From Rhizobium phaseoli (GTDB lineage Bacteria > Pseudomonadota > Alphaproteobacteria > Rhizobiales > Rhizobiaceae), in contig NZ_WUFT01000013.1 of NCBI RefSeq assembly GCF_010668805.1, positions 1-64,000 on the forward strand: a DNA stretch of 64,000 nt, in the 5' to 3' direction. The notes beneath the pieces were generated by a model, which ran no database searches, was not told the DNA's origin, and saw only the letters and a program-made list of their open reading frames with translations. Shown one piece after another: positions 1 through 8,749 of this stretch; the stretch's first letter is position 1; the number at the start of each line of letters is the position of its first letter. The translations under genes were made by a program, and so were the position numbers.

Positions 1-127
1 GGCCCATGAGCCCAAAACAACGAAGGAGAAACGCAGGACCTTGACCACTACGACCAGCACAAACGATACCTAAAGGCGGGTCACTTCTCGGTGGAAACGC
101 CGGGTCAGCTCTCAGTGGAAATCAACA
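1..127 (+). mobile_element. Right end of an IS21-like insertion sequence (partial)
   Basis: Two 20-bp near-identical direct repeats lie at 78-97 (GGGTCACTTCTCGGTGGAAA) and 102-121 (GGGTCAGCTCTCAGTGGAAA). The element appears to end at CAACA, 123-127. Multiple short internal repeats and a terminus reading ...GGAAATCAACA are what I know from rhizobial IS21-family ends. A frame open from base 2 and stopping at 71-73 could be the last residues of the IstB helper ATPase, but it is too short to prove. The element is cut by the window edge. The outward end runs directly into the interior of a binding-protein gene, so the insertion disrupted it. Confidence 0.55.
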
Positions 128-828
128 GCGAAGCGTCTTCCGCGCCGATCGAGAAGGCCATTGACGCAGGCATTCCGGTCATCGGTTCGGCGCTCGAATC
201 AAGTTCCGATAAGATTACCTCCCAGATCATCGTAGACGATCCGCTGGGCGGCAAAATGATCGGAGACTTTCTTGCCGAGCGGCTCAAAGGCAAGGGCAAT
301 ATCGTAGTGCTGGAAGGGCCGATTGGCCAGTCGGCACAGATATCACGTAGGAAGGGGATCGACGCATCCCTGGCTGCGCATCCGGGTTTGAAGCTTATTG
401 CTTCGAAGTCCGGAAATTGGAGCCGCGCCGAGGGTCAGGCCGTCATGGAGAACTGGCTGTCCGCATATTCGGGTCAGATCAACGGCGTGCTTTCCGAGAA
501 CGACGAAATGGCACTCGGCGCGATCGAGGCGATCAAGAGCGCTGGTCTTAATCCGGCGGATGTCCCAGTCATCGGTATCGACGGTATTCCCGATGGAAAG
601 CGGGCGATCGCCGACGGAGAGATGTACATGTCCCTCTACAAGTACGCGAAAGCCGAGGGGCAGGGTGCATTGGATATTGCTCTGCGACAGCTCGTCGGCG
701 AGAGCTACGAGCCCCAATCGGAGATCTGGAAAACCCTTAACATCGACTGGGCTGGTGGAACGAGCAAGCATTACACGGTGCCCTGGCTTACGCTCAACAA
801 GGAAAACATCGCCAAGTACCTGAATTGA
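128..828 (+). pseudogene. Sugar-type ABC substrate-binding protein, N-terminus removed by IS insertion
   Basis: This is the C-terminal two thirds of a periplasmic binding protein of the ribose/CUT2 type (Peripla_BP_4). Visible family features are the AIDAGIPVI segment that normally lies about 100 residues into such proteins, an EGPIGQSAQISRRKGI segment and a VIGIDGIPDGKRAI segment near the ligand-binding hinge. There is no signal peptide, and roughly the first 100 residues are missing. The reading frame continues upstream into the IS end, so a GTG at 91 could start a hybrid protein, but its first 12 residues would be IS-encoded. I therefore call it a pseudogene. It lies apart from, and opposite to, the intact transporter on the minus strand. 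Confidence 0.75.
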
Positions 829-833
829 TGAGA

Positions 834-863
834 AATCGGGGCGGCAACGTAGCCGCCCCGATT
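834..863 (+). terminator. Stem-loop after truncated binding-protein gene
   Basis: A perfect 12-bp GC-rich stem (AATCGGGGCGGC / GCCGCCCCGATT) with a 6-base loop starts 5 bases after the stop codon. No strong T-run follows, so it is a likely but not canonical intrinsic terminator. Confidence 0.55.
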
Positions 864-1249
864 CCATCCTGGGAAGGGTCGTCGCAGCTGCCTCAACCGA
901 GCCGGCGTCAGACGCCCGAGAAAAACGGGTAGTACCAGGGGTCGCTGAAACGGCAGCGCCGCGCCCGATATAGGTAAGCGGCGTCCTGTTCGCACCTGAC
1001 TAAATCCTGTAGTTGGATGTCGATGATCATGCTGGCGCACGCTCCAGCGCGACGGCGGACCGCCCGTTAGCCGAAGGCGATTGCGATTGCCGTCGCAATT
1101 TTATCAGTTGCGGGATCAGAGGACACAGCATTCTCGCAAGATGCAGGCCCGGTATTTTCTCCAACAGGTCCAAACGCTTCCGCCTATGGAGAAGCCCTTG
1201 GCTATCCGATTGGACCGCACTCAAATTGCAATCGAATATGGTGGGCAAT

Positions 1250-1555
1250 TACAGCCATGCTGACAAGCTTGATCCGACGCACCTTGTGACCGCCGATAAA
1301 GCCTTCGTTGCTGGCCAACGGCCGCTTTGGCCGTCTCAAGGTCTTCCAATCCAAGATCAAACTGCTCGCGATCGGGCTTCTCGGGTTTGCGACCGGAGGC
1401 GGCTTGCTTGAAAGCGGCGACCAGCTTTCTTCAGCCTTTCGATCTGCTCATCCTTTGCGAACTTCAAGCGCTTGCGCCGCGATCAGCATTGCATCAGGGC
1501 AGCTATATCGTCGGGAAGATCGGCGACGGCTCGCACGGGAAGCGTAAATGCGGAT
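1250..1555 (-). pseudogene. Decayed IS66-family TnpC transposase N-terminus
   Basis: No intact gene fits 864-1561. Read on the minus strand from about 1555 downward, pieces of an IS66 TnpC N-terminus appear in shifting frames: ADLPDDIAALMQ, then LIAAQALEVRK, then KDEQIERLKK, then FDLGLEDLETAKAAVG. The order matches the helical N-terminal part of TnpC, but at least two frameshifts and internal stops separate the pieces. I take it as a relic of an old insertion. The rest of the stretch (864 to about 1250) shows no gene or repeat that I can support. Confidence 0.5.
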
Positions 1556-1561
1556 CCCGTT

Positions 1562-2839
1562 TTATCCGAGGGGGCCAGCCGATATTTTGGAACTCCATAC
1601 CGAGACGACATTATCTGTCTCCTGGCCCGGCGCTTGGTCTTTCTCAAAGAAGTGGCCTAACCGGTCACGTTTTGCGCGAAGATAGGCTATGTTCGTCGCG
1701 TTGGTAGCCGCGATAAGACTTTGGCGGGATGTCACCGCCACGCCAGCGGCACGCAACGCTTCCAGTTTACCGGGATTGTTTGTCAAAAGCTTCACGCTTT
1801 GGATGCGCAGATCCGCAAGGATATCAGCGGCTGCGCCGAACTGCCGAGCATCCGACGGGAAGCCCAACGCATGATTTGCGTCCAAGGTATCCAATCCATC
1901 ATCCTGCAGTCCATACGCGGCGATTTTGTTACCTAAACCGATGCCACGACCTTCCTGACCACGAAGGTAGACAATGCATCCTACTCCCGCCTGCCGGATG
2001 GCTCGCATCGACATCTTGAGTTGCTCGCCGCAGTCACACCTCAGAGACCGGAAGACCTCCCCGGTGAGGCATTCAGAATGGACACGAGTCGGAACGTCAT
2101 GCCCACCGGAAACATCTCCGTAAGTCAGCGCAATGTGTTCGAAGCCAGAGACCTCGTCCCGGTACGTGATGGCGGAAAACTCGGCAAACCGAGTGGGCAT
2201 CTTGGAGCTGGAGTAGCGCTTGACCGCGGGCTCGGCCGCCCGGCAGTGTTCGATGAGAGCTTCGATCGTCACGATATGCAGGCCGTGAAAAGCGGCGAAT
2301 TCCATCAACTCCGGAAGGCGCGACATGCTCCCGTCATCGTTGGCGATCTCGCAGATAACGCCAGCCGGCGACAAGCCAGCAAGTCGCGACAAATCGATCG
2401 CGGCCTCCGTGTGACCCGGTCTGCCCAGCACTCCGCGCGGGTTCGCGCGAAGGGGAAAGATGTGGCCAGGTCGTGAAAGTTCGGAAGGCTTGGTTTTGCT
2501 GTCAACGAGGGCGCGAATCGTAGCCGCACGGTCCTCGGCGGAAATCCCTGTAGTGGTTCCGATACTGTAATCCACCGATACGGTGAAGGCCGTCTGCAAG
2601 GAATCGGAATTTCGGATGACCATTAGCGGTACATCAAGCTCGTCCAGCCTTTCGCCAGGCAGCGGTACGCAAATCAGGCCGCGCGCATGCCTCATCATGA
2701 AGGCAACGTGCTCGGGCGTGATTTTGTCCGCGGCAACGAGAATATCGCCCTCGTTCTCCCGATTTTCATCGTCCACGACAACGATCATCTCGCCGTTCGC
2801 GATCGCTTCGATGGCTTGGCTTATGGTTGAAAAGGGCAT
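1562..2839 (-). CDS. ribBA: Bifunctional 3,4-dihydroxy-2-butanone-4-phosphate synthase / GTP cyclohydrolase II
   Basis: Catalyses the two entry reactions of riboflavin synthesis in the cytoplasm: ribulose 5-phosphate to the four-carbon phosphate (RibB half) and GTP ring opening (RibA half). The RibB half (about residues 1-200) has the acidic DDENRENEGD loop at 23-32 and RPGHIFPL at 123-130. The RibA half has the zinc cysteines C257, C268 and C270 and the LRGQEGRGIGL loop at 292-302. At 425 residues it is a normal fused length. I chose the ATG at 2839, preceded by AGGGAG, over an in-frame ATG nine codons upstream that overlaps the previous gene. It is the last gene after an SsuE-like FMN reductase in a catabolic operon, and I see no FMN riboswitch. 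This suggests a dedicated flavin supply rather than housekeeping. Confidence 0.93.
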   Translation of the reverse strand: MPFSTISQAIEAIANGEMIVVVDDENRENEGDILVAADKITPEHVAFMMRHARGLICVPLPGERLDELDVPLMVIRNSDSLQTAFTVSVDYSIGTTTGISAEDRAATIRALVDSKTKPSELSRPGHIFPLRANPRGVLGRPGHTEAAIDLSRLAGLSPAGVICEIANDDGSMSRLPELMEFAAFHGLHIVTIEALIEHCRAAEPAVKRYSSSKMPTRFAEFSAITYRDEVSGFEHIALTYGDVSGGHDVPTRVHSECLTGEVFRSLRCDCGEQLKMSMRAIRQAGVGCIVYLRGQEGRGIGLGNKIAAYGLQDDGLDTLDANHALGFPSDARQFGAAADILADLRIQSVKLLTNNPGKLEALRAAGVAVTSRQSLIAATNATNIAYLRAKRDRLGHFFEKDQAPGQETDNVVSVWSSKISAGPLG

Positions 2840-2858
2840 GTTCTTCTCCCTGACGAGC

Positions 2859-3377
2859 CTATGCAACCAAGTCCGTCCGGACTTGTTGGACTACCTGGTG
2901 AACGGCCGCTTTCAATCTGGAGCCCGGCAATCCGGCTTCGAAGTCCTGATCAAGAGCGTAGATGAAACGAGCTGGCATCCGGGCTTCGAAGAACCCGAAG
3001 AGCGAACGCATGTGAGCCTCGACGTGTTCGCCGTGGGCGGGAGCTTTTCCGGTGGCAAATGCAATCACCGGCTTGGCAACAAGAGCCTTGGCATCCACTA
3101 AGTCGAACAGGTGTTTGAGCATTCCCGTGTACGAGGCCTTATAGACGGGAGAACCGACCACAAGGAAATCCGCTTGTTCGATTGCCGCGAGCAAGGCCTC
3201 GACTTCACCGGGGGCCTCACTACGCCATACCGTGCCGCCCAATCCCGGCAGAGCGTCGATTAGGTCGAAGCAATGCCCGTTTAAGCCGCCCTCCGACAAT
3301 TGATCCACCAAGTACTCGCAAAGCGAGTGGGTCTTGGAAGGCCGCGTGAGGTTTCCGGTAACACCTACGATTTTCAC
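2859..3377 (-). CDS. SsuE/MsuE-like NAD(P)H-dependent FMN reductase
   Basis: Flavodoxin-like fold reductase that supplies reduced FMN to two-component flavin monooxygenases. The start VKIVGVTGNLTRPSKTHSL matches the phosphate-binding first loop of the family (GS..RPS..). The segment VVGSPVYKASYTGMLKHLFD is the hallmark of SsuE/MsuE proteins, and the length of 172 residues is typical. I prefer the GTG at 3377, behind GAGGAG, since the upstream ATG at 3407 would add ten unconserved residues. It precedes ribBA with a 19-base gap, and a candidate GntR operator (3411-3433) lies just upstream, so it probably opens a two-gene flavin unit. It could serve the luciferase-like monooxygenase at 13430-14554, although that enzyme also has a RutF-type reductase in its own operon. 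Confidence 0.85.
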   Translation of the reverse strand: MKIVGVTGNLTRPSKTHSLCEYLVDQLSEGGLNGHCFDLIDALPGLGGTVWRSEAPGEVEALLAAIEQADFLVVGSPVYKASYTGMLKHLFDLVDAKALVAKPVIAFATGKAPAHGEHVEAHMRSLFGFFEARMPARFIYALDQDFEAGLPGSRLKAAVHQVVQQVRTDLVA

Positions 3378-3410
3378 CGAACTCGTACTCCTCAGTCTAT
3401 ACCACACATA

Positions 3411-3433
3411 TTAGCAGACAATCCGACAATCTT
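3411..3433. promoter_or_regulatory. Candidate GntR operator upstream of FMN reductase-ribBA
   Basis: TTAGCAGACAAT (3411-3422) is identical to half of the exact inverted pair at 15664-15716, followed by CCGACAATCTT. It lies between the aldehyde dehydrogenase stop and the FMN reductase start. It is the least symmetrical copy of the shared motif. Confidence 0.55.
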
Positions 3434-3483
3434 CAACATTAAGTGGGGCGCGCTTTGGCCCGGCGGGCCACCTTCCGCGTTTT

Positions 3484-4968
3484 TCAGGCCAGTCCACCCA
3501 TGCACACGTATTTGATCGACAGGAAATCATCCATTCCATATTTGGATCCTTCACGACCGAAGCCCGATTGCTTGACGCCTCCGAACGGCGCAACTTCGGT
3601 GGAAATTAGTCCGGTGTTGACACCCACCATCCCGTATTCCAGAGCTTCGGTGATCTTCCAGACGTTCCTCAGATCGTTGGCATAGAAGTACGCGGCGAGA
3701 CCGAATTCCGTGTCGTTGGCCAACTCGATGACTTCGTCGGCGGTCTTGAACCTGAAAACAGGCGCAAGGGGAGCGAAGGTTTCTTCACGCGCGACTATCA
3801 TGCCTGCGTTTACATCGGCGAGAACCGTGGGCTGAACAAAGGTGCCTCCGTTGGCGTGGCCGCGTCCACCCGTCACCAATCGAGCACCCTTTATGAGGGC
3901 ATCCTCGATATGAGCATTCAGTTTTGCCACGGCTGCCTGGTTGATCAAGGGACCGATGGCGGTGCCTTCTTCGAAGCCGTCGGCGATTTTGAGGCCTTCA
4001 ACACGAGCGGCAAGCTTCGCAATGAACGCGTCGTAGACCCCATCCTGCACATAAAGGCGATTGGCGCATACACACGTCTGGCCCGCATTCCGGAATTTGG
4101 AAATCATCGCACCCTCGACGGCGGCGTCGAGGTCGGCGTCATCGAATACTATGAACGGCGCGTTGCCGCCGAGCTCAAGGCTAAGCTTCATGATTTTCTG
4201 AGCGCCTTGCGCCATCAGCACCCGTCCGACCTCCGTCGATCCCGTGAAGGTCAATTTCTTGACGGCGGGGTTCGCACAGACTTCCTCGCCAAAAACGCGC
4301 GACTGGTTTGTTGGGAGCACGCTGAAAAGACCTGCTGGAACTCCCGCGCGTTCTGCGAGCACCGCCAGGGCTATAGTGGAAAGCGGCGTTTCCGCGGCGG
4401 GCTTGAACACAATCGCGCAGCCCGCTGCGAGGGCTGGCGCGACCTTGCGAGTCACCATCGCATTCGGAAAATTCCACGGAGAAATGCCTGCCACGACGCC
4501 AACCGGCTGTTTCAAGACGAGGATACGCTTGTCTTCCTGGTGCGCCGGTATCGTGTCGCCATACACCCGCTTCGCCTCTTCGGCGAACCATTCGATATAG
4601 CTTGCCCCATACGCGATCTCACCGCGGGCTTCCGCGAGCGGTTTGCCCATCTCCGAGGTCAGGATAACCGCAAGGTCTTCCGCGTTCGCGATGACCAGTT
4701 CGTGAAGCTTTTTGAGAATGCCCGCCCGATCTTTGCCCGTGCGCTTTGCCCAGCGCTTCTGTGCGACGCTTGCCACTTTGATGGCATGCCTGATGTCGCC
4801 GAGGTCCGTGCTGGGGATTTTCGCAAGCAGGTCTCCGTTGGAAGGGTTGTAGACGTCTACTGTCGCACCCTTGCCGTCATAGTCGTGCCACTCGCCACCG
4901 ACATAACTTGCCTCGCGCACGAGAGTTGCGTCGGTGAGCTTCGACCTCAGGGTTGACGAAATCGACAT
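3484..4968 (-). CDS. NAD(P)-dependent aldehyde dehydrogenase, succinate-semialdehyde type
   Basis: Oxidises an aldehyde, probably a short semialdehyde, to the acid in the cytoplasm. The 494 residues carry the family sites in order: PWNFPNAMVTRK (cofactor and oxyanion region), GSTEVGR of the Rossmann loop, the general base in LELGGNAPF, and the nucleophile in GQTCVCANR. The fold ends with PFGGVKQSGFGREGSKYG, typical of GabD-like enzymes. Start is the ATG at 4968 behind AAAGGAA. It lies directly downstream of the ABC permease genes and upstream of the FMN reductase, so I infer that it finishes the pathway of the imported compound. Two further GabD-like paralogues occur at 40262-41719 and 49724-51175. 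Confidence 0.9.
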   Translation of the reverse strand: MSISSTLRSKLTDATLVREASYVGGEWHDYDGKGATVDVYNPSNGDLLAKIPSTDLGDIRHAIKVASVAQKRWAKRTGKDRAGILKKLHELVIANAEDLAVILTSEMGKPLAEARGEIAYGASYIEWFAEEAKRVYGDTIPAHQEDKRILVLKQPVGVVAGISPWNFPNAMVTRKVAPALAAGCAIVFKPAAETPLSTIALAVLAERAGVPAGLFSVLPTNQSRVFGEEVCANPAVKKLTFTGSTEVGRVLMAQGAQKIMKLSLELGGNAPFIVFDDADLDAAVEGAMISKFRNAGQTCVCANRLYVQDGVYDAFIAKLAARVEGLKIADGFEEGTAIGPLINQAAVAKLNAHIEDALIKGARLVTGGRGHANGGTFVQPTVLADVNAGMIVAREETFAPLAPVFRFKTADEVIELANDTEFGLAAYFYANDLRNVWKITEALEYGMVGVNTGLISTEVAPFGGVKQSGFGREGSKYGMDDFLSIKYVCMGGLA

Positions 4969-5008
4969 CAAGCATTCCTTTCAATGTATTGAAGCAGCGA
5001 ACTTCCGT

Positions 5009-6028
5009 TCAGATCTGATTTCTGATGTGTGGTGACCGCGCATAGATCGCTACCATTGGGATGATGAGGAGGCCGACGATCGCTTGCTGAGCGGCAAAGC
5101 TAAGGCCAAGGCCAACTAGAAGAGAGGTGAGGACCGTCAAAACGAGGACGCCGAGCACGGACGCGCCATATCCTCCTGCCCCGCCGAGCAATGACGTGCC
5201 TCCGATGACGACAGCCGCCACCGTGGTGAAAAGGTAGGGATCGCCGACGCCGACATATCCGCCACCGGAAAAACCGAGGAGAAGCACCCCGGTGAGAGCC
5301 GACATGCCCCCGCTTAACGCGTGGATCACCGTCCAGACCCGGAACTCCGAGATACCGAGGCGTGCCGCGGCGACCCGGCTTCCGCCAATTGCGTAAATGG
5401 AGCGGCCGAACCAGGTATTGTGGAGTGCCCAGATCGTGCAGCCCGCGATCACAAGCCAGAGTATAACCACCGGCGGCATCGCGAACCCGAACGTCTTTCC
5501 ATTGAATGCTGCGAAATTTCTCAGCCAGTTCGGAACCGGCGCGAATACAGTGCCGCTGAATGCAGAGCCGAGGGACGTGTAGAGCTGAACCGCTCCCACC
5601 ACCGCGAAGCCGACTCCCAGAGACATGATCAGCGCTTGCCCTTGGAGCTTGAAACTTAGAAGCCCGTTGCCAAAACCCACGGCCGCGCCCAAGGCCACCA
5701 CGACGACCACGGCAAACCACGCGGGCAGGCCCGAAACTAGGAGCGTTGGATAAAGGATGTTCGCCCCGCCGATCAAATACGGTATCGAAAGGTCGAGAGC
5801 TCCCACCAATGCACACAGCGTCTGGCCCAGCGAGGCAAGGCCGAGGAACGCGGCCAGCAACAGGATCGAGCGCATGTTACGGGGAGAGACGAAGCCCGGC
5901 ACCAGCACCGCGCCAAGCACAATTAACACTGCCAGCAGCGCAAAGCCTATGGCGATGCCGCGCTGCACACGCAAGCCGCGGGCACCGGAGGTGGAGGGTG
6001 TGTCGATATGTGTGAGTGTCGAGGTCAT
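5009..6028 (-). CDS. CUT2-type sugar ABC transporter permease (second)
   Basis: Inner-membrane permease of the RbsC/BPD_transp_2 family, 339 residues and largely hydrophobic. Family features include LGLASLGQTLCALVGALDLS near residue 60 and GGTSLLGGAGG in the C-terminal third, the conserved cytoplasmic loop that contacts the ATPase. I use the ATG at 6028 behind AGGAAA. A TTG six codons upstream would overlap the preceding permease gene. With the permease at 6043-7014, the ATPase at 7014-8573 and probably the binding protein at 12136-13305 it forms one importer. The substrate is not readable from sequence; the surrounding enzymes suggest a cyclic compound rather than a common sugar. Confidence 0.88.
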   Translation of the reverse strand: MTSTLTHIDTPSTSGARGLRVQRGIAIGFALLAVLIVLGAVLVPGFVSPRNMRSILLLAAFLGLASLGQTLCALVGALDLSIPYLIGGANILYPTLLVSGLPAWFAVVVVVALGAAVGFGNGLLSFKLQGQALIMSLGVGFAVVGAVQLYTSLGSAFSGTVFAPVPNWLRNFAAFNGKTFGFAMPPVVILWLVIAGCTIWALHNTWFGRSIYAIGGSRVAAARLGISEFRVWTVIHALSGGMSALTGVLLLGFSGGGYVGVGDPYLFTTVAAVVIGGTSLLGGAGGYGASVLGVLVLTVLTSLLVGLGLSFAAQQAIVGLLIIPMVAIYARSPHIRNQI

Positions 6029-6042
6029 GATTGGATTTCCTA

Positions 6043-7014
6043 TCAAGCGACGCGGCGGTTGGTCATAACGACGTTGATGAGGAGCGATGTCATCAGAACC
6101 AAGCCGAAGGCCATCTGTGTTACAAAACCCGTCACGCTCCCGAAGCTGAAAACGGAGAGCAGGTAGGAGATTAGAAACATGTTGAGCGCGCCCAGCGTTG
6201 ATCCCAGAGCGCCGCCGCGGCCACCAGCGAGATTGGCACCGCCCAAAACCAGAGCGGTCACCGCCTGGAGAGTATAATTGCTTCCCTGCGTGGGATCGCC
6301 GGAAGAAATCAATGCGGTGTAGCTCAGCGCGGCCAGTCCGACGAAAACCCCGCCCAGAATGTGGGCGGCGATCCGCACAAGATTAACCCTCACACCACTC
6401 GTATAAGCCATACGTTCGTCAGCGCCGGTCATCCGGAGATGGGTGAAAAAGGCAGTTCTGCGAATGATCGCCCAGATGACGAAAGCCGCGATCAATAAAC
6501 CGAGCACGGGCGAGAAAATGCTTGTCCCTGCCCCCCAGCTCATCATCCAATCCGGTGCGACGCCCCCCGGGCTTGACATAACCATGAGATTCACGCCCGA
6601 AAGAACGAGAAAGCCCGAGAGGGTGACGATGATCGGGGCCACGCGGACGTAAATAATGATCAAAGCCTGGATGAGCTGATAGGCAGCACCCACCCCAACC
6701 ACCCACGATATCACGGCGACAGGGTTGGTAATGCCGTTTCCGACGAGCCAGGCGATCAACGTGACATTTATAAAGCTCAGGAGCGGTCCCACCGCGAGGT
6801 CCACAGACGCCCGCCCGGCTATAACGATCGGCGTTATCGCCAGCGTGGTAAGAACGAGCGGTGTCACCACCAATATTGCACCGCCTATTCCATCAACCGT
6901 GAACAGCCGCGGGGACAGGATAGCGGCCAGCAAAATCTGGACCGCAAACAGAAGGCATGGAACGACGAGCGAGCGGTCCTGGAACAAGGCGGCCATCTTC
7001 GGTTGCGCAGACAT
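6043..7014 (-). CDS. CUT2-type sugar ABC transporter permease (first)
   Basis: 323-residue, strongly hydrophobic RbsC-family permease. The region VLTTLAITPIVIAGRASVDL near residues 55-75 is the family's substrate-path segment, and GGANLAGGRGG is the ATPase-contact loop. Its ATG overlaps the stop codon of the ATPase gene (TGATG) and has GGAAGG upstream, so the two are translationally coupled. Its partner permease follows after 14 bases. Two different permeases imply a heterodimeric channel. Confidence 0.88.
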   Translation of the reverse strand: MSAQPKMAALFQDRSLVVPCLLFAVQILLAAILSPRLFTVDGIGGAILVVTPLVLTTLAITPIVIAGRASVDLAVGPLLSFINVTLIAWLVGNGITNPVAVISWVVGVGAAYQLIQALIIIYVRVAPIIVTLSGFLVLSGVNLMVMSSPGGVAPDWMMSWGAGTSIFSPVLGLLIAAFVIWAIIRRTAFFTHLRMTGADERMAYTSGVRVNLVRIAAHILGGVFVGLAALSYTALISSGDPTQGSNYTLQAVTALVLGGANLAGGRGGALGSTLGALNMFLISYLLSVFSFGSVTGFVTQMAFGLVLMTSLLINVVMTNRRVA

Positions 7015-8573
7015 CAGTGCACCTTCCTTTCAGATGTAAACTCGACGACGTCGGCTTCCGACCGCCCGAACATTGCTGCGAGAATTGTGTCTTCGTTGAT
7101 CTGGTCCCCCTCGAGCGAACGGTAAATTCTGCCATGGTGGAAGACATCCACCCGGTCCGCGAAACCAAGAAATTCCTCGATTTCGCTGGAGAGGTAGATC
7201 ACGGCTCCGCCCTGTTCCGCGAAGATCTCAAGCTCACGATACAGATCGCGTTTCGTGCCCAGATCGACGCCGCGCGCCGGGTCGTTGAGGATTATGACCT
7301 TAGGATTATTGGCGAAAGCCCGGCCGATGAGTATCTTCTGCTGATTTCCGCCCGATAGGGATGTGATCCTGTTGTCTGCGCGGCCGATTTTGACCCGAAG
7401 GCGATCGACTTCCCTGGAGAACATCTGTTTGAGCTTGCCTCGTCTGATAATTCCGAGCGGCCCCAAGTTCTTCTTGTATATGCCGATAGCGAGATTCTCG
7501 AAGATGCTCTGCTGGGGGAAAATGCCTTCACGCTTCCGGTCGCCGGAAACATAAACCACGCCAAGGCGCGCGGCGTCCTCGAGTCCGCCCATCGAAACAA
7601 GTTCGTTTCGCCGGAAATCCAGCGCTTTCGCATTCCCGCCGAAAGGGGCGACTATCCTCGCTAGCGCACGAACAAACGCGTCTTGGCCTTGGCCGTCCAG
7701 TCCTGCAACGCCCACGATAGAGCCTTCTTTGATTGCGAAATCAAAGGGGGCAGAGCCGCGTTGCGCAATGGTCTTGGTGGCCTCCAGAACGACCCGGCGG
7801 TTTTCGGCGGATTTTCGTTTGCCATCTTTCGCGGCACCGCTGAGTTTCCGATCGGCAGGCGTCATCATGGCCAGCAGATTGTTCTCGTTGATGTCCGTCT
7901 TTTCCAGCAGACCGACCGTGACGCCGTCGCGTAAAATTGTAGCGCGGTCCGCGATCCGAACCAGTTCGGCAATCCTGTGAGTGACGATGATAACCGTAGC
8001 CCCGGCCTTGCGCAGCCTATCGATCTCATCGTGCAGTCTAACGGTCGCATCGAGATCGAGCGCTGCCGAGGATTCGTCGAGAATGAGTACTTTCGGGGAT
8101 TTCAAGATTGCACGCGCGATGACAACCCATTGCTTAACGCTGAGCGGAAAGTCGCCGACGTTCCTCGACAGGTCCACATGCTGGCCAACGAGCCGATCCA
8201 GCAAAGCTTGCGCTTCGACTCTACGGGTGCCGGAAGATTTGCGCCATTCAAAGAAACCATCGCGGCCGACGTAGAGATTGTCGAGAACGCTTGCTTCCTC
8301 GGCAACAAGAACCTCCTGAAATATCGTGGCTAGCCCGACGCTTTTGGCGTCGATCGGCGTTTTGACTATCGTGCCGAGGATCGTCGCTTCCCCCGTGTCG
8401 GGACGCAGAACTCCCGACATGATCTTGGCCATCGTGCTCTTGCCGCTTCCGTTCTCGCCGACGATGGCGTGAACTTCACCCGCGCAGGCTTCGAAATCGC
8501 ACTTCTTCAGGGCCTTCGTCTCTCCGAATGCCTTGGCAATACCTGCCAGGCGTACTGTGACTTCCCTCGCCAT
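7014..8573 (-). CDS. RbsA-like ABC transporter ATPase with two ABC domains
   Basis: Cytoplasmic energy subunit of the importer, 519 residues with two fused ABC domains as in RbsA/XylG. The first domain has Walker A GENGSGKST near residue 38 and Walker B VLILDESSA. The signature there reads LSVKQ, a relaxed form. The second domain has the degenerate Walker A GLDGQGQ usual in this family and a good signature LSGGNQQ. Start is the ATG at 8573 behind GGGAGGAG, eight codons inside the longest open frame. The perfect palindromic operator at 8712-8736 lies about 140 bases upstream, so this gene probably begins the transport operon. Confidence 0.9.
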   Translation of the reverse strand: MAREVTVRLAGIAKAFGETKALKKCDFEACAGEVHAIVGENGSGKSTMAKIMSGVLRPDTGEATILGTIVKTPIDAKSVGLATIFQEVLVAEEASVLDNLYVGRDGFFEWRKSSGTRRVEAQALLDRLVGQHVDLSRNVGDFPLSVKQWVVIARAILKSPKVLILDESSAALDLDATVRLHDEIDRLRKAGATVIIVTHRIAELVRIADRATILRDGVTVGLLEKTDINENNLLAMMTPADRKLSGAAKDGKRKSAENRRVVLEATKTIAQRGSAPFDFAIKEGSIVGVAGLDGQGQDAFVRALARIVAPFGGNAKALDFRRNELVSMGGLEDAARLGVVYVSGDRKREGIFPQQSIFENLAIGIYKKNLGPLGIIRRGKLKQMFSREVDRLRVKIGRADNRITSLSGGNQQKILIGRAFANNPKVIILNDPARGVDLGTKRDLYRELEIFAEQGGAVIYLSSEIEEFLGFADRVDVFHHGRIYRSLEGDQINEDTILAAMFGRSEADVVEFTSERKVH

Positions 8574-8711
8574 GTCTCTCCTCCCATCGAGCGGCAAAAC
8601 CCGCCCGCCGGCGCACCAAGGGCGCCGAACGCAGAAATCGCGAATCTTCTCAGTTTTGGTGTCCGGCGACCTCGCTTACGCGAAATCGCCCTCCTCACCT
8701 GGCAGCAAGAA

Positions 8712-8736
8712 TGACAGATTGTCTGATAATCTGTCA
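8712..8736. promoter_or_regulatory. GntR-type palindromic operator upstream of ABC importer
   Basis: Perfect 9-bp arms TGACAGATT and AATCTGTCA around the 7-base centre GTCTGAT. It lies between the dehydrogenase stop and the ATPase start and shares its sequence with the sites at 15664-15716, 17881-17904 and 21656-21682. I infer the binding site of one or both GntR/FCD regulators of this island. Confidence 0.75.
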
Positions 8737-8749
8737 ATAGGGGCGGATG

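Noticed and set aside
91..127. GTG at 91 as the natural start of the binding-protein gene
   Set aside because: The first codons lie within the IS terminal repeat and give no signal peptide, so the frame is an artefact of insertion.
2840..3500. Possible FMN riboswitch upstream of ribBA
   Set aside because: ribBA starts 19 bases after the FMN reductase gene, and I see no RFN-like conserved segments in the interval upstream of that gene either; a covariance-model search would settle it.
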